A DNA stretch of 64,000 nucleotides from Azotobacter salinestris (lineage in GTDB: Bacteria; Pseudomonadota; Gammaproteobacteria; Pseudomonadales; Pseudomonadaceae). Within the stretch, counting starts at the first letter, position 1; every line of letters begins with the position of its first letter. Shown here one piece after another: positions 1 to 7,856 of the stretch. Under the pieces are notes generated by a model. That model did no database searches and was not told the DNA's origin. It saw nothing but the letters and a program-made list of their open reading frames with translations. A program made the translations under genes and the position numbers. The stretch lies in NCBI RefSeq assembly GCF_009363155.1, contig NZ_CP045302.1, positions 2,390,001 through 2,454,000 on the forward strand. Direction: 5' to 3'.

Positions 1-254
1 GCAAGGGGATCTTTGCCCACGGCGGTCAGCTTGCGAGCGTCGGCAGCTAGGGCGCGCGCATCGGCTAGGCTGACCTCGGGATAGCTGCCCAGCCCCATGT
101 AGCGGCTCTTGCCGGCGATCTTGTATCGGAATATCCAGCTCGCCCCGCCGGTCCTGCCCACCTTGAAGTACAGCCCCGCCCCGTCGCTGGTCATCCCAGG
201 CGTGCCGGCTTTCTCCAGGCTCGCCACGGTCTTTGCGTTAAGGGTTCCCGCCAT
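1..254 (-). CDS. Tyrosine recombinase/integrase, N-terminal part (runs off the left edge)
   Basis: The reverse strand from the ATG at 254 reads about 84 residues of an integrase N-terminal arm-type DNA-binding domain (the DUF4102 type found in P4-like and island integrases). Recognisable pieces are LNAKTVASLEKAG, DGAGLYFKV, SWIFRYKIAGKSRYMGLG and YPEVSLADARALA. The catalytic domain with its R-H-R-Y residues lies outside the window. A good ribosome site (GGAGAA) precedes the ATG. A direct repeat of CCCACACCTTGG lies just upstream at about 298-320. Such enzymes integrate genomic islands or prophages, often into tRNA genes, so the DNA to the left is probably an island and the chromosomal core begins near yceI. 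No tRNA or clear attachment core could be found between 255 and 424. Confidence 0.85.
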   Translation of the reverse strand, partial: MAGTLNAKTVASLEKAGTPGMTSDGAGLYFKVGRTGGASWIFRYKIAGKSRYMGLGSYPEVSLADARALAADARKLTAVGKDPL

Positions 255-424
255 ATCGCCCTTCTCCTTCTGTGATCGCCAGCCAACACCTTTCAGCCCA
301 CACCTTGGCCCACACCTTGGCAGAGGATTTAGGCGGTATTGAGCGGACGCTTGCGGACGGATGATAGGCGGGAAGTCCCGTAGAATCTAGGGTCTGCGGA
401 AAGGGGCGAAAAATGGCGAACAGT

Positions 425-452
425 AAAAAAGCCGGCTTCGCGCCGGCTTTTT
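425..452 (-). terminator. Rho-independent terminator downstream of yceI
   Basis: A perfect GCCGGC/GCCGGC stem with a 5-nt loop is flanked by an A-run on the left and a T-run on the right. It could work in both directions. It lies just beyond the yceI stop on the minus strand and insulates that operon from the integrase region. Confidence 0.8.
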
Positions 453-474
453 CGTGAATGGCACCCCGATCCGC

Positions 475-1053
475 CTACTGGCGAACGCCCTCCATCGAGA
501 GGATCAGCTCCACCTCCTGGGAGGCCGGACCGAGATCCTTCTGGATATCGAAGTCCTTCAACTTCAGCCTGGTACGGCCCTCGAAGCCGGCCCGGTAGCC
601 GCCCCAGGGGTCCTTGCCTTCGCCGATGAACTTGGCGGCGATCACCACCGGCCTGGTCACGCCGTTGAGGGTCAGGTTGCCGGCGATGTCGAAAGTATCT
701 TGCCCGGTGGATTTGACCGAGGTGGACTCGAAGGTCGCGGTCGGGTGCTTTGCGACGTTGAGGAAATCCGGGCTGCGCAGGTGCTTGTCACGCTCGGCGT
801 GGTTGGAGTCGACACTGGCGGTCTTCAGGTTCACCTGCACCTTGCTCGCTTCGGGCTGAGCAGCGTCGAAGCTGAAGTTGCCGTCGAAGTCGCGGAAGGT
901 GCCGTACAGCCAGCTGTAGCCCAGGTGGCTGATCTTGAAGTTGACGAAGGCATGCTGGCCTTCCTTGTCGATCACGTAGTTGACGGCCATGGCCTGGCCG
1001 GCGCCCAGCAGGGCGGAACCCAGTGCCAGAGCGGCGAGAGTCTTCTTCAGCAT
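475..1053 (-). CDS. yceI: YceI-family periplasmic protein
   Basis: 192 residues. The N-terminus [19 protein letters not shown] followed by QAMA is a typical Sec signal peptide with an AxA cleavage site. The mature part is a complete YceI lipocalin-like domain ([44 protein letters not shown]). Members bind isoprenoid or other hydrophobic ligands in the periplasm. The P. aeruginosa homologue is known as PasP. The start at 1053 was chosen over a longer open frame because AGGAGAAC precedes it and the signal peptide begins there. The gene lies 16 bp after the cytochrome b561 gene, in the same direction, a pairing common in proteobacteria. Confidence 0.93.
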   Translation of the reverse strand: MLKKTLAALALGSALLGAGQAMAVNYVIDKEGQHAFVNFKISHLGYSWLYGTFRDFDGNFSFDAAQPEASKVQVNLKTASVDSNHAERDKHLRSPDFLNVAKHPTATFESTSVKSTGQDTFDIAGNLTLNGVTRPVVIAAKFIGEGKDPWGGYRAGFEGRTRLKLKDFDIQKDLGPASQEVELILSMEGVRQ

Positions 1054-1069
1054 GAATGTTCTCCTTAGG

Positions 1070-1633
1070 TTAGCGGGGAGCGCGTCCGAGCATGCGGAGC
1101 AGGGTCGTGTCACGGTCAATGAAGTGGTGTTTGAGGGCGGCCAGGGCATGCACGACGGCGAGGCCGACCAGGGCCCAGGCGAGCAGTTCGTGCACCTCGC
1201 CGGCGACGTCTTCCTGGTTGGGCAGGCCGCTGAGCAGCGCCGGCACCTCGAACCAGCCGAACACCGAGATCGGCCGGCCATCGGCGGTGGAGATCAGATA
1301 GCCGCTGATCGTCAGTGCGAACAGGCCGAGGTAGAGCAAGGCGTGGCCGGCGTGGCTGCCCAGCCGGGTCAGGGGGCCGTGGTTGGGCAGGGCCGCTGGC
1401 GGCGGGCTGACGAAGCGCCAGGCGAGGCGCAGCAGCATGACCAGGAACAGCAGGATACCGACGCTCTTGTGGATGTCCGGAGCCGTGCGGTACCAGGCGC
1501 TGTAGTAGTCCAGGCCGCGCATCCACAGGCCCAGGCCGAACAGGCCGAAGACCGTCAGCGCCACCGCCCAGTGCAGCAGGATGCTGACCAGGCCGAAACA
1601 GAAGGGGGAGTTGCGCCATTGCATGTGCGACAT
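1070..1633 (-). CDS. Cytochrome b561 family membrane protein
   Basis: 187 residues with four predicted membrane helices. The pattern is that of bacterial di-haem cytochrome b561 (CybB-like): an early helix containing [19 protein letters not shown], then [21 protein letters not shown], then [19 protein letters not shown] and a final helix with [20 protein letters not shown]. The His residues in these helices are the expected haem ligands. It probably moves electrons between the quinone pool and periplasmic acceptors. It is co-directional with yceI and 16 bp upstream of it. A second possible start is the ATG three codons further in. Confidence 0.9.
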   Translation of the reverse strand: MSHMQWRNSPFCFGLVSILLHWAVALTVFGLFGLGLWMRGLDYYSAWYRTAPDIHKSVGILLFLVMLLRLAWRFVSPPPAALPNHGPLTRLGSHAGHALLYLGLFALTISGYLISTADGRPISVFGWFEVPALLSGLPNQEDVAGEVHELLAWALVGLAVVHALAALKHHFIDRDTTLLRMLGRAPR

Positions 1634-1765
1634 TCCTTGATTCGGGGATGTGCACAGCCTAGCGGCTCAATTATCGATTTAAAGCGGAATTTTTCGCTTG
1701 GAAAGATCGAATCGTTCGATATCCGAACGCCCCGGCGCGGCAACGGAAGCCGCGCCGGAGGTCCG

Positions 1766-3274
1766 TCAGCGGAACAGCTGGGCCAGGCGGGCGAAGAAGC
1801 CGGGCTTGCGCTCGCCCTCGGCCGGCGCCTCGGCTGCGACCTTGGGCGGTACGGCCGCCGGCTGGTCCAGCCGGGTGATCTGCGGCGCTGGCACCGGCCG
1901 TCCTGCGTACAGCTCGCGCAGTTGTCCGGCGGCGCGCTTGCCGCTGCGCAGGGCGCCCTCCAAGGTACCCGGATAGAGCGGGTCGGTATGCTCGCCGGCG
2001 AAGGCCACGCGCTCCAGCGGCTGCTCCCAGAGCCGCCAGTAGCGGCTGATCTGCCCCGGCCCGTAGGCCAGGTAGGCGCCGACGAGGCCGCTGTCGCCGC
2101 TGTAGCGGCGGATCTCGTAGCCGGTGAAGGCGCCGCGGGCCTTGGGGTAGTGCTCATGCAGACGGATCAGCAACTGGTCGGCCACCTGGCGGTCGCCGAA
2201 GGCCTTGAGCAGGCGGGCATTGTCGCCGGACAGGTTGATCAGTACGTTGGCGCCGCCCCTGGTCGCCGGCTCGACCCACAGCATGCCGAGGCCCTGGTTG
2301 CTGTAGATGTTGCCGCTCAGGCGCGCCTTGCTCTCCCATACCGGGCTCTTGAACTTCAGCAGCAACTGGTCGCGCCAACCGTAGCTGGTGCCCTGCAGCG
2401 CGCCGCGGTGCCGCTCCGGCAGCGTTGGGCTGAACTGGATCTGCCCCAGGGCGCGCAGCGGCACGGCCAGTACCAGGTAGTCGGCGCTGTAGCCAACGTC
2501 CCCGGCCTTGACCGTCACGCCCGTGCGGTCCTGGCTGATGGCCGACACCCGCACGCCGGTCTTGACCGTCTTCAGCGCCTTGACCAGGGCCTGGGCGAGC
2601 ACCTGGCTGCCGCCGGGCAGGCGGGCGGCGCGCAGCTCGCCCGTGTCGATGCCGCGGTAGACCCGGGTCTGCTGGGCGAGGTAGAGCAGCGACAGGCGCG
2701 ACGGCTCGTCGTAGTGCGAGCGGATGCGCTGGTTGACCAGTTGGCGGGCGGTGATCGGCAGTTTCAGCTCGTCCAGCCAGCGCGCCGCGTTACCCTGGTC
2801 GAGGGCGAACAGCTTGCGGTCGGAGGCCGGGTCGAGCGGGTCCTTGATCGACGCCGCCAGCGCGTCGATCGCCTGCTCGTAGCGCTTCAGTCCCTCGGCG
2901 GTGGCCGGCTGCTGCTTCGCCAGCTCGGCGGCGCTGAAGTAGGTGCCGTCGATCAGGTAGCCGGTGCCGCGCACCGCCTCGGGAACCGGCTGGGCCTTCA
3001 GCTTGAAGTGCGCGAGGTAGTCGTTGAGCAGCGGCTGCACCCTGGCGCTGCCGATCCATTCGTCGCCGGCCAGGCTGGAGCGGCCGCCGGCGCTGGCGCG
3101 GGCCTCCAGCAGGGTGACCTGCCAGCCGTCGCGCTGCAGCTCCCAGGCCGCGGCCAGACCGGCCAAGCCGCCGCCGACGACCAGTGCCGTCGGCTGTTTC
3201 TCCTTGCCCAGCACCACCACGCTGAACAGCCCCATCCCGACAAGTGCGGTCCCCCGCAGCCAGCTTCGGAACAT
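1766..3274 (-). CDS. FAD-dependent flavin monoamine oxidase family protein
   Basis: 502 residues. A hydrophobic N-terminus (about residues 5-22) is followed by the dinucleotide-binding motif VVGGGLAGLAAAWELQ and the LLEARASAGGRS loop, which together define the amine-oxidase/phytoene-desaturase FAD superfamily. The C-terminal FAD contact VAFAGEHTDPLYPGTLEGAL is also present. After the catalytic domain there is a Pro/Ala-rich tail of about 40 residues ending in FFARLAQLFR. The substrate cannot be deduced. The hydrophobic start suggests export or membrane anchoring. The same gene sits between cytochrome b561 and bioA in P. aeruginosa. The start at 3274 was chosen because the N-terminal helix directly precedes the FAD motif; a much longer open frame continues upstream but is only antisense to bioA. 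Confidence 0.88.
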   Translation of the reverse strand: MFRSWLRGTALVGMGLFSVVVLGKEKQPTALVVGGGLAGLAAAWELQRDGWQVTLLEARASAGGRSSLAGDEWIGSARVQPLLNDYLAHFKLKAQPVPEAVRGTGYLIDGTYFSAAELAKQQPATAEGLKRYEQAIDALAASIKDPLDPASDRKLFALDQGNAARWLDELKLPITARQLVNQRIRSHYDEPSRLSLLYLAQQTRVYRGIDTGELRAARLPGGSQVLAQALVKALKTVKTGVRVSAISQDRTGVTVKAGDVGYSADYLVLAVPLRALGQIQFSPTLPERHRGALQGTSYGWRDQLLLKFKSPVWESKARLSGNIYSNQGLGMLWVEPATRGGANVLINLSGDNARLLKAFGDRQVADQLLIRLHEHYPKARGAFTGYEIRRYSGDSGLVGAYLAYGPGQISRYWRLWEQPLERVAFAGEHTDPLYPGTLEGALRSGKRAAGQLRELYAGRPVPAPQITRLDQPAAVPPKVAAEAPAEGERKPGFFARLAQLFR

Positions 3275-3433
3275 GTTTTCCCGCCCCCGATTCAATGAGT
3301 TGTCGCACACCCCCGTGCGCGCGGCGCGAGCATACGCGAGCGCCCTGCTGGCAGCCAGCCATGGCCGGCATCGGGCAGCAAAGCCCGACGCGCCTCTGCT
3401 AGGCTCTCGCCGATCGTTTCCAGGAGAGTTTTC

Positions 3434-4840
3434 ATGAGCCTCAACGCCGACTGGATGCAGCGCGACCTCGCCGTGCTCTGGCATCCCTGTACCCAGATGA
3501 AGGATCACGAACGCCTGCCGCTGATCCCGATCCGCCGCGGCGAAGGAGTGTGGCTGGAGGACTTCGACGGCAAGCGCTATCTGGATGCGGTCAGCTCCTG
3601 GTGGGTGAACGTCTTCGGCCATGCCAATCCGCGGATCAACGCGCGCATCAAGGAGCAGCTGGAGAGCCTGGAGCACGTGATGCTGGCCGGCTTCAGCCAT
3701 CGGCCCGCGATCGAGCTGTCCGAGCGGCTGGTGGCGATCACCCCGGCCGGGCTGGATCGGGTCTTCTACGCCGACAACGGCTCCTCGGGGATCGAGGTGG
3801 CGCTGAAGATGAGCTTCCACTACTGGCGCAACTGCGGCCGGGCGGAGAAGAAGCGCTTCGTCACCCTGACCAACAGCTACCACGGCGAGACCGTGGCGGC
3901 CATGTCGGTGGGCGACGTGGCGCTCTTTACCGACACCTACAAGCCGCTCCTGCTGGACACCTTCAAGGTGCCGAGCCCGGACTGCTACCTGCGCCCGGAC
4001 GGGGTGAGTTGGGAGGAACACTCGCGGACCATGTTCGCCCACATGGAGCGGACACTGGCCGAGCATCACGGCGAGATCGCCGCGGTGATCGTCGAGCCGC
4101 TGATCCAGGGCGCCGGCGGCATGCGCATGTACCACCCGGTCTACCTCAAGCTCCTGCGCGAAGCCTGCGACCGCTACCAGGTGCACCTGATCCACGACGA
4201 GATCGCCGTCGGCTTCGGCCGCACCGGCACCCTGTTCGCCTGCGAGCAGGCCGGCATCGCCCCGGATTTCCTGGTGCTGTCCAAGGCGCTCACCGGCGGC
4301 TACCTGCCGATGGCCGCGGTGCTCACCACCGACACCGTCTACCAGGCGTTCTACGACGACTACGCCACCCTGCGCGCCTTCCTGCACTCGCACACCTACA
4401 CCGGCAACCCGCTGGCCTGCGCCGCCGCACTGGCGACCCTGGACATCTTCGAGCAGGACGACGTCATCGAGAAGAACAAGGCGCTGGCCGCGCGCATGGC
4501 CCAGGCCACCGCCCACCTGAAGGATCATCCGCACGTCGCCGAGGTGCGCCAGACCGGCATGGCCCTGGCCATCGAGATGGTCGCCGACAAGGCGGGCAAG
4601 ACCCCCTACCCCTGGCAGGAACGCCGCGGTCTCGCCGTCTACCAGCATGCCCTGTCGCGCGGCGCCCTGCTGCGCCCGCTGGGCAGCGTGGTGTACTTCC
4701 TGCCGCCCTACGTGATTACCCCGGCAGAGATCGACTTCCTCGCCGAGGTGGCCGGCGAGGGCATCGACCTGGCCACCCGCTCCGCCATCAGCGTGGCGCT
4801 GCCGGCCGGCGCGCCGGCGACCTTCCACGATCCGGGCTGA
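3434..4840 (+). CDS. bioA: Adenosylmethionine-8-amino-7-oxononanoate aminotransferase (DAPA synthase)
   Basis: 468 residues, a class-III PLP aminotransferase that makes 7,8-diaminopelargonate for biotin from KAPA, with S-adenosylmethionine as amino donor. Family motifs are clear: SSWWVNVFGHANPRIN, DNGSSGIEVALKMSFHYW, NSYHGETVAAMSVGD and HDEIAVGFGRTGTLFACEQ. The PLP lysine is K284 in LSKALTGGYLP. A ribosome site (CAGGAGAG) precedes the ATG. It stands divergent from the FAD oxidase, and no other bio gene is adjacent, so its promoter should lie in 3275-3433. The C-terminal 30 residues are slightly longer than in E. coli BioA. Confidence 0.97.
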   Translation: MSLNADWMQRDLAVLWHPCTQMKDHERLPLIPIRRGEGVWLEDFDGKRYLDAVSSWWVNVFGHANPRINARIKEQLESLEHVMLAGFSHRPAIELSERLVAITPAGLDRVFYADNGSSGIEVALKMSFHYWRNCGRAEKKRFVTLTNSYHGETVAAMSVGDVALFTDTYKPLLLDTFKVPSPDCYLRPDGVSWEEHSRTMFAHMERTLAEHHGEIAAVIVEPLIQGAGGMRMYHPVYLKLLREACDRYQVHLIHDEIAVGFGRTGTLFACEQAGIAPDFLVLSKALTGGYLPMAAVLTTDTVYQAFYDDYATLRAFLHSHTYTGNPLACAAALATLDIFEQDDVIEKNKALAARMAQATAHLKDHPHVAEVRQTGMALAIEMVADKAGKTPYPWQERRGLAVYQHALSRGALLRPLGSVVYFLPPYVITPAEIDFLAEVAGEGIDLATRSAISVALPAGAPATFHDPG

Positions 4841-4904
4841 GCAGGCCCGGCCTCGCCTGTCCCGGTGCACCCGCGCCTGGGCAGGCGGCAGCGTTTCTCC
4901 GGGA

Positions 4905-5444
4905 TTATTTCTTGCGCACCGGGAAGGCCCTCTTCACCTCCTCGACCCAGCCGGGATACAGGCAGGCCTGCCCGGTATCCAGCCCCTGTGCCTCCATCGC
5001 CGCCTTGTGCCGGTCGATCTCGGGGACCATCTGGCTCAGGGCGCTGGAGTTGCCATCGAGCCGGTACATCTGGGCGAGGCCCAAGTGATAGAAGCGCAGC
5101 AGCCGCATGGCCTGCGGATCGCCGGCGGCCACGCCCTGCTCGACGCAGTGCATGATGTTGGTGACGCTCATCAGGCTGCGCTTGAGCTGCCAGCCATATA
5201 CCGCTGCAGCCATCCACGGCTGCCGGCTCAGGTAGCCGCGCAGGATCGCGGCGGTGACGATCGCCCCGGCGATCACCCCGCCGAGGTTGTAGCGCAGGTT
5301 GTCGCCGCCCGGCGTGCCGAACAGCTGCACCGCCAGGGTCGACAACCCCATCCCCAGCACGGCGAAGATCGCCACCACGATCAGGCTGCTCTTGCGGGTC
5401 TGCGCCCGGTACTCCTCGGGACTCCACGGCTGGATCTCGAACAT
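4905..5444 (-). CDS. DUF3087 family inner-membrane protein
   Basis: 179 residues of unknown function. The protein starts MFEIQPWSPEEYRAQTRKSS and has two membrane helices near residues 23-43 and 53-73 (SLIVVAIFAVLGMGLSTLAV and LGGVIAGAIVTAAILRGYL). A soluble C-terminal half follows, containing WQLKRSLMSVTNIMHCV and RLLRFYHLGLAQMYRL. This matches my recollection of the DUF3087 family in pseudomonads, where it sits between bioA and rsmE. The ATG at 5444 is preferred to an in-frame GTG at 5450 because an AAAGGAG site lies six bases before the ATG and touches the GTG. Confidence 0.75.
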   Translation of the reverse strand: MFEIQPWSPEEYRAQTRKSSLIVVAIFAVLGMGLSTLAVQLFGTPGGDNLRYNLGGVIAGAIVTAAILRGYLSRQPWMAAAVYGWQLKRSLMSVTNIMHCVEQGVAAGDPQAMRLLRFYHLGLAQMYRLDGNSSALSQMVPEIDRHKAAMEAQGLDTGQACLYPGWVEEVKRAFPVRKK

Positions 5445-5584
5445 CGCCACTCCTTTCCTCTTGAATCGCCCAGGCCGGGCCGCCGCGGTTTTTCGCAGGA
5501 TTCGCCGGCCGCCGCAAGCCTCTACAGCCGGCTGGCGGCAGCGGTTAAGCTTGCCGGCCCTGTTCCTGCCGACCGGATGATCCG

Positions 5585-6304
5585 ATGCGCCTGTCCCGTT
5601 TCTTCATCGACGCTCCCCTGTCCCTCGGCCGCCATGAGCTGCCGGAAGCCCAGGCCCACTACATCGGCCGGGTGCTGCGCCTGGCGGCCGGCGACGCCGT
5701 GCAACTGTTCGACGGCAGCGGCAGCGAGTTCCGTGGCGAGCTGGTCGATGTCGGCAGGAAGCGCGTACAGGTGGAGCTGCGCGAACAGCTTCCCGGCCTG
5801 GCCGAATCACCGCTGCGCATCCACCTGGGCCAGGGGCTGTCACGCGGCGAGCGGATGGACTGGGCGATCCAGAAGGCCACCGAGCTGGGCGTGGCGGAAA
5901 TCACCCCGCTGGTCAGCGAGCGCTGCGAGGTGCGCCTGAAGGACGAGCGCGCGGACAAGCGCCTGGCCCACTGGAGGCAGATAGCCGTCAGCGCTTGCGA
6001 ACAATGCGGCCGCTCGGTGCTGCCGACGATCCACCCGCCCGTGCCGCTGGGCGACTGGCTGGCACTTGCCCAGGCAGAGCTGAAGCTGGTCCTGCATCCG
6101 GTCGCCGAACCCTTGACGAGCCATGTCCGGCCGGCCTCGCTGGCCTTCCTGATCGGCCCCGAGGGCGGCCTGTCCGAGGCGGAGGTGGACGAGGCGCAGC
6201 GTGCCGGCTATCGGGCCGCCCGCCTCGGTCCGCGGGTGCTGCGCACCGAGACGGCGCCAGTGGTGGCGCTGAGCGTGGCCCAGCAGCTGTGGGGAGACTT
6301 CTGA
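5585..6304 (+). CDS. rsmE: 16S rRNA (uracil-1498-N3)-methyltransferase
   Basis: 239 residues, a SPOUT-class methyltransferase. The N-terminal PUA-like segment reads MRLSRFFIDAPLSLGRHEL and AQAHYIGRVLRL. The C-terminal knotted SAM site has LAFLIGPEGGLSEAEV and LGPRVLRTETAPVVAL, both diagnostic of RsmE. It methylates U1498 of the small-subunit rRNA. It lies between DUF3087 and the end of the chp cluster, on the opposite strand to both, so it is probably transcribed alone. Confidence 0.95.
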   Translation: MRLSRFFIDAPLSLGRHELPEAQAHYIGRVLRLAAGDAVQLFDGSGSEFRGELVDVGRKRVQVELREQLPGLAESPLRIHLGQGLSRGERMDWAIQKATELGVAEITPLVSERCEVRLKDERADKRLAHWRQIAVSACEQCGRSVLPTIHPPVPLGDWLALAQAELKLVLHPVAEPLTSHVRPASLAFLIGPEGGLSEAEVDEAQRAGYRAARLGPRVLRTETAPVVALSVAQQLWGDF

Positions 6305-6334
6305 GCCGTCCGCGCACCGGACAGGCGCCGCCAT

Positions 6335-6802
6335 TCAGATCAGCCCGGCATCCGCCAGCTTCCGCTCCAGCGCCTCAAGGTCGGGAATCCGCGCCACGCC
6401 GCCCTCCACCTGCACCACCGCCAGCTCCAGCGGCGCCAGCGCGGCTTCGGCGCGCGGCAGGCGGGCGTCGACCTTGAGCGAGCGCGGGATGCCCTGCAGC
6501 AGCAGGGCCAGGAACTTCACCCGCGGCCGCCCGCCGAGGGCGTTGAACACCGCTACCCGCGGCGTCGCGCCGAGCTGCGCCTGCCCGCCGCTGGCGGCCT
6601 CGAAGGACAGCAGCGGCAGACGCAGATCGCGCCAGCCGATCTGCCCGAGCAGCCAGGGCGGCAGATCGGCAGCGGTCTGCACGCCGCGGTAGGGGATGAT
6701 CTCGGCCACCGCCACGTTGGGCAGCAGCAGGGTCCGGTCGGCCAGCGGCAGCAACAGGGCGGTCAGGCTGTCGGCACTGTTCGGGTTTGCAGCTTGATTC
6801 AT
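6335..6802 (-). CDS. chpC: CheW-like adaptor ChpC of the Pil-Chp chemosensory system
   Basis: 155 residues, a single CheW domain (LLLPLADRTLLLPNVAVAEI, LLGQIGWRDLRLPLLSFE, RVAVFNALGG). In P. aeruginosa ChpC couples additional inputs to the ChpA kinase. It follows chpB by 43 bp in the same direction and is the last gene of the cluster here. The chpD and chpE genes that follow chpC in P. aeruginosa are absent: the next gene is rsmE, on the other strand, 30 bp away. The start at 6802 is the ATG that opens the CheW fold; a longer frame exists but overlaps chpB. Confidence 0.85.
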   Translation of the reverse strand: MNQAANPNSADSLTALLLPLADRTLLLPNVAVAEIIPYRGVQTAADLPPWLLGQIGWRDLRLPLLSFEAASGGQAQLGATPRVAVFNALGGRPRVKFLALLLQGIPRSLKVDARLPRAEAALAPLELAVVQVEGGVARIPDLEALERKLADAGLI

Positions 6803-6845
6803 GGGTGCTCCTGCAGGTTCGGTGCGTGGACCCGGGCCTCGTTCC

Positions 6846-7856
6846 TCATTCGGCACACTCCTCGGCCAGCCGCTGCACCAGGGCCTCGGCCAGCTCCCGC
6901 GGGGTTCCGCTGAGCTGGCTGTAGCCGGCTTCGCGCAGGCTGTCCGGCATGCTCGAACAGGCACAGCTGCTGGCCCGCTGGGTCCAGATCTCGCCGCCCT
7001 GGCGGCGCACGTAGGCGGCCGCCGCGGTGCCATCACTGCCCATGCCGCTGAAGGCGATCACCCCGCAGCGCGGGCCGAACTGGCGGGCCAGGTTGAGCAT
7101 CATCTGGTCGATCGACGGGCTGTAGGGCTCGGGCCACGGGCGCTCGGCGATCGACAGCGAGCCATCCTCGGCAAAGCCCAGCTCACGACGGATCGGCGCC
7201 ACCACCACCTCGCCGCAGCACAGCGGTCCGCCGTGGCGCGCGGGCACGACCTGCCACTGGCTGTGCCGGCCGACCGCCCGGGGCAGGGCCGACTCGAAGG
7301 AGGGATCGATGTGCTGGGCATAGACGAAGGCGACCGGCAGGCCGCCGGGCAGCGCGTCGAGAAAGGCCTTGACCGCCTCCGGGCCGCCCAGGGAGGCCGC
7401 CAGCAGCCAGACCTGGCAAGGCGGCTGGCCGACCGCCAGCGGGCTCTCACGCAGCGTCGCCGGCAGCGGCAGCCGACTCGGGCGCTGGCCCTCGTCGAGC
7501 AGCGCCGCAAGGGTCGGCCCGACCGCCTCGGCCGGGTCGCGCACCAGCCGCTTGAGCTTGCCGATCAGCCGCCGCTCCCAGCGTGGATAGTGCTCCGAGT
7601 GACGCTCCGGCGCCTGCCCCTGGCCGAACAGCACTGGCACCTGGCTGCTTTCGAGCAACTCGTCGAGCTGCGGCGTGTCCTCCAGCTGGGCCAGGTCGAC
7701 CAGCCAGAGATCCGCCGCGCAGGACGCCAGGGTTTGCGCGTCGAGGCGCGTCGGGTCGCTGTTGAGCACCACCTCATAGCCGTTGCCGGCCAGCGCCTGC
7801 TGCAGCACATGACGCTGCAGCGAGGTGTCGGCGATCACCGCGATACGCGCGCTCAT
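6846..7856 (-). CDS. chpB: CheB-like protein-glutamate methylesterase ChpB
   Basis: 336 residues. The C-terminal CheB domain carries the catalytic triad: S155 in LLAASLGGPEAV, H182 in YAQHIDPSFE and D275 in SGMGSDGTAAA. The N-terminal 110 residues resemble a receiver (MSARIAVIADTSLQRHVLQQ) but have no convincing acidic pocket, so phosphorylation control may be lost. It demethylates the transducer PilJ, opposing PilK. The start overlaps the chpA stop by 4 bp, which indicates translational coupling. Confidence 0.93.
   Translation of the reverse strand: MSARIAVIADTSLQRHVLQQALAGNGYEVVLNSDPTRLDAQTLASCAADLWLVDLAQLEDTPQLDELLESSQVPVLFGQGQAPERHSEHYPRWERRLIGKLKRLVRDPAEAVGPTLAALLDEGQRPSRLPLPATLRESPLAVGQPPCQVWLLAASLGGPEAVKAFLDALPGGLPVAFVYAQHIDPSFESALPRAVGRHSQWQVVPARHGGPLCCGEVVVAPIRRELGFAEDGSLSIAERPWPEPYSPSIDQMMLNLARQFGPRCGVIAFSGMGSDGTAAAAYVRRQGGEIWTQRASSCACSSMPDSLREAGYSQLSGTPRELAEALVQRLAEECAE

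Noticed and set aside
109-342. 77-codon plus-strand frame over the integrase
   Set aside because: It is antisense to the integrase N-terminal domain, which has a clear family match.
1766-4870. 1034-codon minus-strand frame starting inside bioA
   Set aside because: Only the last 502 codons (from 3274) form a real protein, the FAD oxidase. The rest is antisense to bioA.
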